Part shown: positions 51,677 to 61,076 of the stretch, one piece after another | Layout: the number at the start of each line of letters is the position of its first letter | Position numbering within the stretch: the first letter of the stretch is position 1 | Source of the DNA: Nannochloropsis oceanica | Taxonomy: Eukaryota; Sar; Eustigmatophyceae; Eustigmatales; Monodopsidaceae | Direction of reading: 5' to 3' | DNA length: 64,000 bases | Assembly (NCBI GenBank): GCA_004519485.1 | Contig: CP038117.1 | Location: 1,025,501-1,089,500 of the forward strand | Translations under genes and position numbers: made by a program | The notes under the pieces: model-generated | Databases searched by the model: none | The model's input: only the letters and a program-made list of their open reading frames with translations | What the model was told of the DNA's origin: nothing

Positions 51677-53201
51677 TTATCGCGTCGTCTTAAACTTCTT
51701 CACCTGCTCCAGCAGCTTTTTCGCCTCTGCATCCGTCTCAAAATGCTTACGGACCGGCTCCAAGATACTGTTAATCGCCACCGTTACCGCCGGCTTGAGA
51801 TCCCCTGGGTGAATCTTGCCACTCAAGTAATCCGCCTCGAACTTTTCGTACTCCGTGTACTCCTCACTCTCCCCGCCGTGGAACGCAATGACAATCTTAC
51901 CGTAGTACCCAAACACAATATGCTTCACGTAATCCACAATCGGGTTTCCATCCACCACCTCTGGCGGGCAAAAAGCCTTTTTGATCTTCCTCTTCAGATC
52001 CGCCTCGGAGTCCTCCATGAAAATCGCGCTGTCCGGGTCTGACTTACTCATCTTCTCCTGCCCCTCCTTCAGGCCCATCAACATGTGATGCGACAAAATC
52101 ACCGGCTTGAACTTTATCTTGACACTGTCACAATACTCACGTGCCAGCATGTTCACCTTCCGTTGATCGAGGCCCAACTGACAGATGTCGGCTTTCAAAA
52201 AAAACACATCCGCGCACTGCATGCAGGGATACATCACTTGCGCCGCGCTCATCTCCTCCGTGTCCTTCCTCCCCATGATCGTACAACATCGTTGAATTCT
52301 CGCCAGGTTATTCAAGCGGGCAATGTCCATCACCCTAGACCAGTACTCATTCGAATGTGCGTTAATCTCTTCCGAGGCCCACAAAAACTCCACATTTCTC
52401 ATGTCCATCCCCACCGCCCTCCAGATCTCTATCATGTACTTCCCCACCGTCTGAATCTTCTTTAAGTCTCCCCCCATTTTGTTATTCAACAACGCAAACC
52501 AATCCGCCACCCAAAACTTGAACACACACCCACACTGCGTCAATTTATTCACATTGATCGCACGCATCACCCCCTGCGCAATATGCATACGCCCCGACGG
52601 CTCAAAGCCATCATATACGACAGGATGCGGCTTCTTTTCCAGAAGAGATCGTAGCTCCTCCTCTTGAATGCATTCCTCCCCTACGCTACGGGCCAAGGTG
52701 AACTTCTCGTCTAAAGGCAACGTGGAAACGTAGTACTCCTTGCCTTCAATCAGCCCGCTAGGGCCTCGCTTGCCACTGCCGCTTATGTTTACAAGTGACC
52801 CGATTGCTATGGAGGAAGAGATCTTGCTACCATTTGTAGGCTTGGATGAGGACGACGACGAGGAGGACGAGGAGGAGGAGGTTTTTTGCGTGACTAGTGT
52901 AGGTTGGAGGAGTAAGGGATAGATGGCGTGTCATGATGAGATGTACAGGAAAGGCTTGAAAAATAAAGAGAAAGGGAGTTCCCACGCGTACAAGGCCATG
53001 CATGACTTCGGCATGTGGCTTGCGGCACTTCTTTGTGCAAGGGTTCAATGAATGGGCGCACAGGATAGGAGGCATTGGAGGGGGGGAGGTGAACTGAGGG
53101 AAGGGAGGCGAGGGAAAGCAACCAATTTACGTACCGCCTGGGGCCTCTAGGACCGTAAAGCATGCCGTGGCCTGTACTGAGAACCGCTGGTCGACCGACA
53201 T
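51677..53201 (-). CDS. Cytosolic tyrosyl-tRNA synthetase
   Basis: Exon 1 (53201-53135, MSVDQRFSVQATACFTVLEA) and exon 2 (52893-51677) join in phase 1 over a 241-bp intron (GGCG|GTACGT to CACTAG|TC); about 427 residues. The catalytic core is of the eukaryotic/archaeal class Ic type: YDGFEPSGRMHIAQG (HIGH-like), FKFWVADWFALLNNKM, CMQCADVFFLKADICQLGLD, and the KMSKS loop QEKMSKSDPDSAIF. It ends at the core boundary (KKLLEQVKKFKTTR) without the EMAP-like domain of animal enzymes. It charges tRNA-Tyr in the cytosol; no second organellar copy is seen here. Between exon 1 and the core lies a Ser run and a Gly/Ser/Lys linker (NISGSGKRGPSGLIEGKEYY) unlike other TyrRS, while the exon 2 frame has no ATG before the core, so the upstream exon is required. 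Confidence 0.9.
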
Positions 53202-53910
53202 GGTGGACTGTGTTTGTGCGCAAAAGCATGTGTGTGGTGTGAAAGCTTTGTAGATCAAGGATGACAAGCGGCCGGGGCAAAAGGATCACAATCCAAGCCT
53301 GTCAAGGGGTCAGATGTAATGTTGTCCGCAAGAACCATGAGCACAGGCTGCACTCAAGTGAAATATGGATGTGGGTGTGCCATTCTGTGTGATGCGGATG
53401 TGGGGGAAGGCATAGCTTGCGAAGAAGCATTGGCGCCGTTCAACTCTGGGGATGGTGCCGGCATGCGCGTTATTGCCAAAGAAAAGACACCGCCTGATAA
53501 AGATTGGTGATATCCAAGTGTAAGAGCAGGATGAAACAAATAAACTGAGGGCCTACTACAAAGGGGCGCGCCACCCTTGTGTAAAACAAAGCAGAAGCAA
53601 AGAGACTGGGCCAAACCTCCCCACATATCGCCCTCCCTCTTTCCCCTCTGTTCTCAACTGATTTCATCATTTGTGCACGGTGTTCTTTCCCCGTATTCCT
53701 CTATTCGTCATCCTCACTGTTTCCACTCCACTTCCCCTACTCGTATAAAAAAGGCCTCTGCACTTCCTAGCTCGCTTGTCGCTTGTACTAACTACCCTAG
53801 GGCTCTGAAGCCCCTGCCCACACCTCGTTCCTGAACGCCGCGACAAACCTCCCTCCTTCCCTCCCTCCTCTCAATCCGTCCATCCATCCATATCAATCGG
53901 TCAAGTGAGT
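53202..53910. other. Intergenic spacer
   Basis: About 710 bases between the TyrRS promoter and the ferredoxin 3' end. A 63-codon Cys-containing frame at 53319-53510 has no supporting feature. I see no gene. Confidence 0.5.
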
Positions 53911-54811
53911 CTACGGGCAATCTGCCGGCGGTCCATCCGGGATAAATACCTGAATTCCGTCCAAGGATTTGGTCAACGTCACTTGACACCCCAATCGAGA
54001 GTTTGCCGAGGCTTCCTCCACCCAATGCTCCTGTAGCAGCTCATTCTCCTTATCCGTCGCCGGCTGTTTATCCTCCACAAAGTCGATCCAGGGGGAAGGA
54101 ATCTTAACGTGGCAGAAGTGGCAGCAGGGGCCTGTAGAGGATGAATGAGGGGGAAGGAGGGAGAGGAAGTGAGCAACTACTCTAGAGAAGAATTTGGGCC
54201 CTGGCATTAACGGTGTCGCAAAGCGACGCTACCAAACCATTCACACTCAGGTGGTAACGCTACTTATACCTGTTTCCTGCTCCACTAAATCGACAGTCGT
54301 TGCCATAGAATTGCCGTCCTCATTCCCCTCTCGCTTTCCTCCCACGCTCACTCACCTCGTCCAAACAAGTCCTCCGTCCACCGTTCCGAATGCTTTTTCT
54401 GCTGCTCGGCCCCACCACCCCCGCATCCTGACTCCAACTCGATGTCGTGCATCTGCGCCACGTCCAGCAAGCTTTGTCCCACTCGGCCCGGCACTGTTAT
54501 CCTCAGACCCTGATATGTGTGTGCGAGAGGTGCGAGGGGATAGGGGAAGGCATTAGTGGCTGATTGAGGCCTTTTAAATGCCAACGGTCCATATTATCCC
54601 TACATTTTGTCGCATTCAACACATACACACACTCTATACTTACTTCATGGTTGATAAAGGTGACGTTCACTGTCACGTCCTTGACCCAAGAAAGACCTCT
54701 GCTGCTCCCGGTGCTCCCTACGCCGGCCGCTCTCGCTGCAACTGCTGGCCCGCGGGCTCCCACTACCACGGCCTGGCGGAGCATCGTCTTCGCCAGAAGC
54801 GTCGATGCCAT
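53911..54811 (-). CDS. Mitochondrial-type [2Fe-2S] ferredoxin, atypical cluster loop
   Basis: Three exons (54811-54644, 54509-54356, 54131-53911) give 180 residues. The first 40 residues (MASTLLAKTMLRQAVVVGAR, Arg/Ala-rich, no acidic) look mitochondrial. The adrenodoxin fold follows: VTVNVTFINHEGLRITVPG, SLLDVAQMHDIELESGC (first Cys), then CCHFCHVKI (second and third), TDKENELLQEHW, SRLGCQVTL (fourth) and FIPDGPP. As spliced at the strong GTGAGT donor, 24 residues separate the first Cys from the next, where the family has four or five. An internal weak donor (GGGG|GTGGTG) would remove most of the insert and leave C-x3-CC-x2-C. The TDKENELL and SRLGCQ blocks fit both adrenodoxin and the complex-I-bound C1-FDX type of plants and protists. 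Likely role: electron transfer in mitochondrial Fe-S assembly or in complex I. Confidence 0.82.
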
Positions 54812-55194
54812 GGCTGCCTATGTGTATGCGGCAGGATGTTTTGTATGGGAGCCGGGGCTGAGGACAAGACAACATCATCAAGCATAGAGAGACAGAGAAA
54901 GTCTTGTTCATTTGCCTCTATGCAGTGCGCCGCCGGCTCTGACGGCCACTACCATCTTGAGCAACAGACCCACATGTTAACAAGATGAGTGAGACAGCCG
55001 ACGTAGTGGGCGGACGCTTGTGCATACACCAAGCAAGACCCCAAACGTTGGGCAAGGATCATCATGCAGCTTGCAATGCGAGTTCTGACTGTTAAGCCGA
55101 GCCTTGATTGCCCTAATGCGCGCGATGGAGCATAAAATACTTCCGCTCATTCTTCATTTCAAAGCTTATTTCTGTAAAACAAAACATAAAAGCA
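54812..55194. other. Intergenic spacer between two minus-strand genes
   Basis: Promoter side of the ferredoxin and 3' end of ALG2. No gene seen. Confidence 0.5.
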
Positions 55195-56766
55195 CTATTT
55201 ATACAACAATGCTTGCGCCAGCATCACCATCCCCACCATCACCAACACCCATATTATTCCTCCTCTCCATATCTGCTCGCCCTCCCTCGCCCTCGTCCTC
55301 GTGTCCAATACTGCCTTCTCCAATGTCGTTGCGAAGGCATCCAAGCCAAATTTTTCTTTCACATACTCGTGTCCCACCCTCCCCATCTCATCCCTTGACT
55401 CCGGCTTCCTCAGTAACCGAAGCATCGCCTCTGCAAACCCCTTTCCTGTCCCCTCACATAAAAAACCGGTCTTCCCATGAAGTACTGTTTCCAGGGGCCC
55501 TCCCGACGCGACTGCCAACACAGGGCTCCCTGCATACATAGCTTCTAATGGCACGATCCCAAAATGCTCTCGATCAGGGGTATACAGCACTGCCAGCGCC
55601 TCTTGTAGTAGGGTGGCCCGGGTGGCATCTGAGATAGAGGGTTGAAAGGAGACGCAGTCGGAAAGGTCGAGTTGTTGAGCTTGGGATTGAAGCTCTCGCA
55701 TGTACTCCTTGTTTTCGACGACGGCGTCGTCGTATCCGCCAGCGATGATGAGGCGGAGTTCCTTCAGCAGATTTTCTTGATTTGATTTTTGGTCTTCTGC
55801 TTGATGTTGGAGACTGGTGCGGACGAGGGCGAGGGCTTCCAAGGCCAGGCCAATATTCTTCTTTCTTTCAAAACGATTGAGAGAAACGAAAGGACGGAGC
55901 TCCCTTGTGATGTTTGCCACATTTCCTCTACTGGCTGCATTTTCCGTTATTGTTGTTGTTGCTGCTGCTGCTGCTTTGGGGGGCACGAAGGACTTCAAGT
56001 TGATGGCAGGATAAATCACCGCCGGTGTCCCATGTCGAGACGGCAAACTTGGAAAAGCCTCGGTAAAGACCTGAGCAGTAAAATGACTATTGACCGCAAT
56101 GAGAGTGGCGGCCCCGGTGGTACTTTCCTCGATCCTATCCAATGGCGCGCGATAGCAACGCTTTATTAACGAGGCTCGGTCTGTGCAGAGGAGCTTGTCG
56201 GGAAAGTGGCAGTAGAACAATACAGGAAATCTCCACAAGAAGCGCAGTAAGGGCACCATCGCTGAGACGCCGTCACAAAATACTATGTCTATATGATCGT
56301 GTCGCAGCTGTTGCTGCTGCTGCTTCCTATCCTCGTTCCCGCGGCGATGCCACCAGCATAACTCCCCCATCCTCGTCAAGAGCCCCACCATAAAGGCCAA
56401 GTACAGCATACGGACCACCGCACATAGTGCTCTAAACCTACCGAGGATTTGCCTGGGCAGCCAATCCCCGGCCACGCGCACGTGCGGTGCCAAGGGACCG
56501 TCTCCCCGAGTCTCGGCAAAGCAATGGGTCGGATCGTGGTGGGTCGTCCACAAGGTGACGCGATGCCCGCGCTGCTGTAGGGCCACGGCAGCGTTCACCA
56601 CTAGCTGCTCCGCCCCGCCGATGCCCAGGTCAAGATGCAAAAAGGCGACGTGCAAGGCTGGTGGAATGGCTGGTAAGGCTGAGGACGAGGAGGCGAGTGG
56701 GCGAAGAAGTCCTTTTCGCTGCATTTCTCGAGCGAGCGTGTCTTGGGGGTCGGGGGAGGCGTCCAT
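55195..56766 (-). CDS. ALG2: ALG2 alpha-1,3/1,6-mannosyltransferase
   Basis: Intronless, 523 residues; a GT-B, family GT4 enzyme. The N-terminal domain begins HVAFLHLDLGIGGAEQLVVN, the hallmark of ALG2, followed by GHRVTLWTTHHDPTHCFAET and FPVLFYCHFPDKLL. The C-terminal domain has FVSLNRFERKKNIGLALEAL, LIIAGGYD and the E-x7-E motif REHFGIVPLEAMYAGSPVLA. A hydrophobic C-terminal tail (IIWVLVMVGMVMLAQALLY) is a probable ER anchor, and an internal hydrophobic stretch lies near residue 125 (RMLYLAFMVGLL). ALG2 adds the second and third mannoses to the dolichol-linked N-glycan precursor on the cytosolic ER face. Length is above the usual 410-500 because of Gln and Ala/Thr loops. The start at 56766 is the first ATG and is followed by MDASPDPQDTLAREM. 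Confidence 0.94.
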   Translation of the reverse strand: MDASPDPQDTLAREMQRKGLLRPLASSSSALPAIPPALHVAFLHLDLGIGGAEQLVVNAAVALQQRGHRVTLWTTHHDPTHCFAETRGDGPLAPHVRVAGDWLPRQILGRFRALCAVVRMLYLAFMVGLLTRMGELCWWHRRGNEDRKQQQQQLRHDHIDIVFCDGVSAMVPLLRFLWRFPVLFYCHFPDKLLCTDRASLIKRCYRAPLDRIEESTTGAATLIAVNSHFTAQVFTEAFPSLPSRHGTPAVIYPAINLKSFVPPKAAAAATTTITENAASRGNVANITRELRPFVSLNRFERKKNIGLALEALALVRTSLQHQAEDQKSNQENLLKELRLIIAGGYDDAVVENKEYMRELQSQAQQLDLSDCVSFQPSISDATRATLLQEALAVLYTPDREHFGIVPLEAMYAGSPVLAVASGGPLETVLHGKTGFLCEGTGKGFAEAMLRLLRKPESRDEMGRVGHEYVKEKFGLDAFATTLEKAVLDTRTRAREGEQIWRGGIIWVLVMVGMVMLAQALLYK

Positions 56767-56842
56767 GAGATGAGCCTAAGGACCGATATGAGGTCGTGAA
56801 AAGGCGGGCGAGCTTAAACTGGTGCTGTCTGTATGTATATGG

Positions 56843-57631
56843 ATGGTCGTAGCGGCGTCGAGTGATAAGGAGGGCATGATCACCATGATGATGGATGATG
56901 AGAAGTTGAATCTATGTGCCGACTCTGCCCCGCTGATTTCCTACACACATATCATGCGGCGTATGATAGGACCTGTGACATGGAATAATGTGGCTCAGGA
57001 GGAGACGCCCAAAGATGGTATTGCTCAGATCTATGGTGGCTTGTTAAGTGTGTGTGGCGGAACTTCCCCGGCTCAATGTACAAACCTGACTGATTACCGG
57101 TGCGATGGAAATACCTATGTAAGCACCAGCGGAGGAAACACCAGCTGGTCTGAGTGCGCAAGATTTTGTGACGATAATATCGGCACCACTATAGGCTATG
57201 GTCAATTTGACAGCACCCATAGCGTATGCTACTGTGGAGGCAATACTTCGTGCCCTCTTTTCACACCTGATCCTGGCTTCATCCAATTCATGTACAAAAG
57301 CGGTGCGGAAGACCCTCCAACTTTGACAGCGTCGCCCACACAGCAGCCTTCTACACAGCCCTCCAACAGCCCCTCTGGCGCTACTGGTGCTCCCACCTCC
57401 TATCCTATCTTTGCCCCGCTGCCGCCCGACGCACCTGTCGAGATCCTGGGGCAAGGATTTGTGTGCGGGCCAGAGGTCACCCTTGTCAGTAGACGTCATG
57501 CCATGGCAGCATCAGGGGCCGATGAGGAGGGGACGGAGCGAGAGAAGCAGGCAGGAGAGGAGCTCTTATCGGAAATCGGCCGGGACTATCATCGATGCAA
57601 GACTTGTCAAAATGCTGCCCTGAGGGCTTAA
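56843..57631 (+). CDS. Cys-rich Apple/PAN- or WSC-like protein
   Basis: A single open frame of about 262 codons. Residues about 78-145 form a six- to eight-cysteine module (TDYRCDGNTYVSTSGG, SECARFCDDN, SVCYCGGNTSCPLF) with two GGN turns, resembling an extracellular Apple/PAN or WSC-type carbohydrate-binding fold. A Thr/Ser/Pro linker follows (PTLTASPTQQPSTQPS), as in cell-wall-linked proteins, then a part with another Cys pair (CKTCQNAAL) before the stop. No signal peptide is visible at the N-terminus, where ATGs are clustered (MITMMMDDEK), so a first exon is probably missing. The C-terminal 70 residues may be intron read-through. Its head-to-tail neighbour at 58931 is also Cys-rich and secreted-looking. 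Confidence 0.45.
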   Translation: MVVAASSDKEGMITMMMDDEKLNLCADSAPLISYTHIMRRMIGPVTWNNVAQEETPKDGIAQIYGGLLSVCGGTSPAQCTNLTDYRCDGNTYVSTSGGNTSWSECARFCDDNIGTTIGYGQFDSTHSVCYCGGNTSCPLFTPDPGFIQFMYKSGAEDPPTLTASPTQQPSTQPSNSPSGATGAPTSYPIFAPLPPDAPVEILGQGFVCGPEVTLVSRRHAMAASGADEEGTEREKQAGEELLSEIGRDYHRCKTCQNAALRA

Positions 57632-58930
57632 TATAGCTGACTGCGGTGCAGTAGCCGCTTTACAATGACCGACTCCTTCCGAATCCACGGATTATGCATC
57701 CCTAGCCACCTACTCAACAGGTCTGGACCGCGCATGTGCCACGGATCTTTCCCCCAAGAACTGGTGAAACCGACCGTCGTCATCCGCCGCATCTTCCTGC
57801 TCCTTTTTTTTCTCCTCCTGTGCTTCTTGAACCCCAGCAGCACTATCACCACACCTCCCGACCTACCAGAGCCCATCAAAGTTCTTCAATTGGCTCACCC
57901 ATGCCGTGCGCATTCTGCAAGAGTGGCAGCAGCATCCCACGCCACAAATCCAGCATGCCATCTAGCATGCCCATGCGCAAAAGGAGGAGAGTCAGATAGT
58001 CAGAAAGCGTGGGGAATGTGAGGGCCTGGAGTACAGAACCAAGAGTCAATCACAGACACGTGGAGCATGAGCGCACCGACGAAGAGGTGTGACAGTACAA
58101 GCAGCAACTTGAAAACGTAGGAATAGTGGTTGCCCGGGAGATATTGTTATTTCGCTGGTCGGTGAATGCTTTATGGAGTGCAGCAAAAGAAGAAATCCAC
58201 TTGCCTTGGAAAAAAAAAGGACGCCATAGTGCTGGCCCTACGGGATAATGTGGAGGAAGTGGCAAAGTGGCAGTCAGTGGCAGTTTAAAAATTATGGCTG
58301 ATAGAAGTGGAGGGGATTTTAAAGTTTTCTCCCTACTATTCCAAAGGAAACTCCTGGTATGATTTAGGAGAAAAGAGTGGTGGAGGGATGATCAGGAGAA
58401 GAAGGGCGGCAAGGAAGACGAGAACAAGGAGGAGGAAGAAGACGAGGAGGGAGGGATAGAGGGTAGTACACCGCGCACACCTGTGGAGGAAACTCCCGAG
58501 CGACCATTGGTCTCCTCGTTGGCACAAATATCTCCATGTTGTCAGCTTGCTCTGCACATTATATATCACATGATAAAACAGTTTTTGACTGGACCGCTTG
58601 TCCAAGCCCACGAGTCCGACATGCATACAGCTCTGAATTTTGTTCGCCATTATCTTCCATGCATAAAATAAAATTGGATTTTGATTAAGATATTGATATA
58701 GATAAAGACTATTCAGTCAAATGTGCATAGAGCAGAAGAGAACAAGACGCAAGAATAAAGAGAGAACAGGGGCGTAGGGTTGCCCCGGCCATATTCAATG
58801 TTTGAATCGAACGTTACGTTTGCTTTCTCGTGTTTGCCATCCCTCGCTCTGCAAAAGCCATGCACGCAAAAAACCCACAACTCGGCCACACAAACACACT
58901 GCAGTCAAAGCCGGGGTCTGCTGCCGGCAG
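57632..58930. other. Long spacer without a credible gene
   Basis: About 1.3 kb. Frames at 57665-58021 (LRHH and Cys/Pro-rich) and on the minus strand near 58050-58650 overlap and show no domain. It may hold further exons of the Cys-rich gene upstream or the leader of the next gene. AATAAA occurs near 58735 and 58755. Confidence 0.4.
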
Positions 58931-60716
58931 ATGCCGGGCTTGAGAACGGCTAGTCGAATCGCTCTCCTTCCATGCTTCGTCTTCATTCTCCTTTCGCAGC
59001 CACGTCCCTGCAGTTCCTTCTCCAGTCTGTGCCGCAGTTTTTTGCCTGACCCTGGCGCGTTTTCAAACGAGGTCCAATGCAATGACAAAGGTATAAATTG
59101 GCCACAGGATCGTCAATATTGCCTGCCGGAAAATTGGGGGCTGCAATGCGGGGTAGGTTATCTAAGAAAGGATCGTCACTGGCTTGTAAAGGGAAGGACT
59201 TCGGCACTCTCCTTCCCCTATCTCTTTATAGCTGAGAGCACACATCATGTGTAATATAAGGCAGTGTATTACATCTTAAGATGTGCATCTCATCATCAAC
59301 CCCTTTCCTGCCTTCCCCCCATTTCAGACATGCCTCCAAACGTGCTACTTCCTCCCCACCGTCAACAACACCGTCTTCATGCCCTTCAAGTACACCTTTC
59401 CCTCCCTTGAATCGTTCGCACAGACCTGTGATACTCGCACTGTGGGTAAAAGTTATAATGAGAGTACGCTGGGCATTTACTGTTGTCGGCCCTGCAAGCT
59501 CTATCGCCTTGTCAACGAGCGCTGTGGCTCCATCCATTCCACCACGGCCGGGCACGATCAAAGCTGCTTCCTTGAGAACACTACAACTCAAGCTGGTTTA
59601 CCCATTCTCCGCACGCAAAGCAGTTTGGACAACACGGAGGCAAACCCTCATTGGCTTTTTATCCCTCCTACTCCGAACCGTGGGATTGAGGATGCGCGGA
59701 CCAATGCCTCTATGTTTAAACAAGCCTGGCGTTTGGCCATGGACCCCTTAAGCTACACCTCGCCTATAATTAAATATAGCAGCGGCAAGGGCGATAAGCG
59801 GCAGCATTTTACCGCAAAATCTTTCATCTTCGACGACAAACAGGACGAAATGCAGCGGCATTATTTTAACACTTCAATTATTCCTGGCAAGATGGGGTTG
59901 ACGAACGTGGCCATCGGCATCAATCAAGCCAATCACCGCTCGCAACACCATGCCCACATTCACTATGCGGCTTTTCCTATCTCCTTCCGCAAACATCTGC
60001 TAGATCAAGCAAATGTGCCGCCATCCGCATCATCAGGACATCCAACGTGTACAGTAGCATCCGGCCTGAAATATGGTGAAAAGAACGTGACTTACTATGC
60101 GTGGTTCTTTCCTTGGGACCTTGCAACTACTGCTGCGGGGGAAGAATCAGGAGGAGGAAGTAGGGAGGAGAAAGTAGAAGGAACAGAAAGAGGAGGCGGG
60201 GGAGGGGGAGGGATGTGGACGCTACGCGATCTGGCGTTGCGACAGTGTCCCCCTCTGCTCGACACACTTGTCAAGGACATGGAGGGCAACACAATCGTCC
60301 GCCCGCCTACACTCCCCTTCTCTCCACCTACCTCTAACCCTTTTCAGGGCGATGAAGATTTTTTGATGAGTCAAATTGCTGCAATCATCGCACCCTCTTT
60401 CTCGCTCGATTCAAGCACGCAACGTCCTTCGGGTCACTACGTGTTAATGGGGTCGACGAGTTCAAACTTTCATGCGGAGAGTTTGCTATGCACTCAATAT
60501 GGGACTGATGATGATAGTACAGGTGCTGGAGGTCAGCGAGGAGGAGGAGGAGAAGGAAAAGGAGGGTGGGATCCCGTGACGGACTGTCCGGCTACTGCGG
60601 AGGGTTGGCCGAAGCCGGAAAAGGGGGGGAAGGAAGGGGGCGAGGGGGAAAAGACGGTGGTGAAGGTAACGGTGAAGGGGAAGGCTATTTTGGACAAGGG
60701 AGGTGGGGAGATGTGA
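58931..60716 (+). CDS. Secreted CDP-diacylglycerol pyrophosphatase-like (HIT-fold) protein
   Basis: Exon 1 (58931-59152) and exon 2 (59328-60716) join in phase 0 over a 175-bp intron; 536 residues. The N-terminus is a signal peptide (ASRIALLPCFVFILLSQPRP). A Cys-rich part (CLPENWGLQCGTCLQTCYF) precedes the catalytic region: NPHWLFIPPTPNRGIEDART, FKQAWRLAM, and GINQANHRSQHHAHIHYAAF. This matches bacterial Cdh (AINSRTGRTQNHFHIHISC), whose His-x-His-x-His is the catalytic HIT-like motif. The closing GHYVLMGSTSSNF matches the Cdh end. Bacterial Cdh cleaves CDP-diacylglycerol to CMP and phosphatidic acid. Here it would act in the secretory path or outside the cell, perhaps on another nucleotide diphosphate. 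Gly/Glu/Lys-rich inserts near residues 340-360 and the C-terminal 80 residues are low complexity. Bacterial proteins are about 250 residues. Confidence 0.68.
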
Positions 60717-61076
60717 GGTCTCTTGGTGAGGCGCGGGTGGTGATTGAACAAATAGAGTGACCAAATTCAACGAAACTTTCGGGAAATTCAGACGACACGT
60801 CAACAAATTTAGAAGAAGAAACGCCTCGCCAGTCATATTTTATCTTTATTTTCCTTTCTCTACATTGTCATTTACACACGCACCCAAGCGTTACTCTTAC
60901 TAACGCCAAGATAATGAGTGTATGAAAAGCCGACAAACGCTCCAACAAGCCACACAGTCCTATCAATTTTCTTTCTCTCTCGAGATGCGTGGAAGCATAT
61001 ACACTTACCGTACCGTTTAAAATATTACCTACCTTACCGTTCGAAAATAGCAAGGGCTACACAACCGTTACTCGCC
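60717..61076. other. Intergenic, convergent 3' ends
   Basis: About 360 AT-rich bases between the Cdh-like gene (+) and HDAC (-). No gene. Confidence 0.6.
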
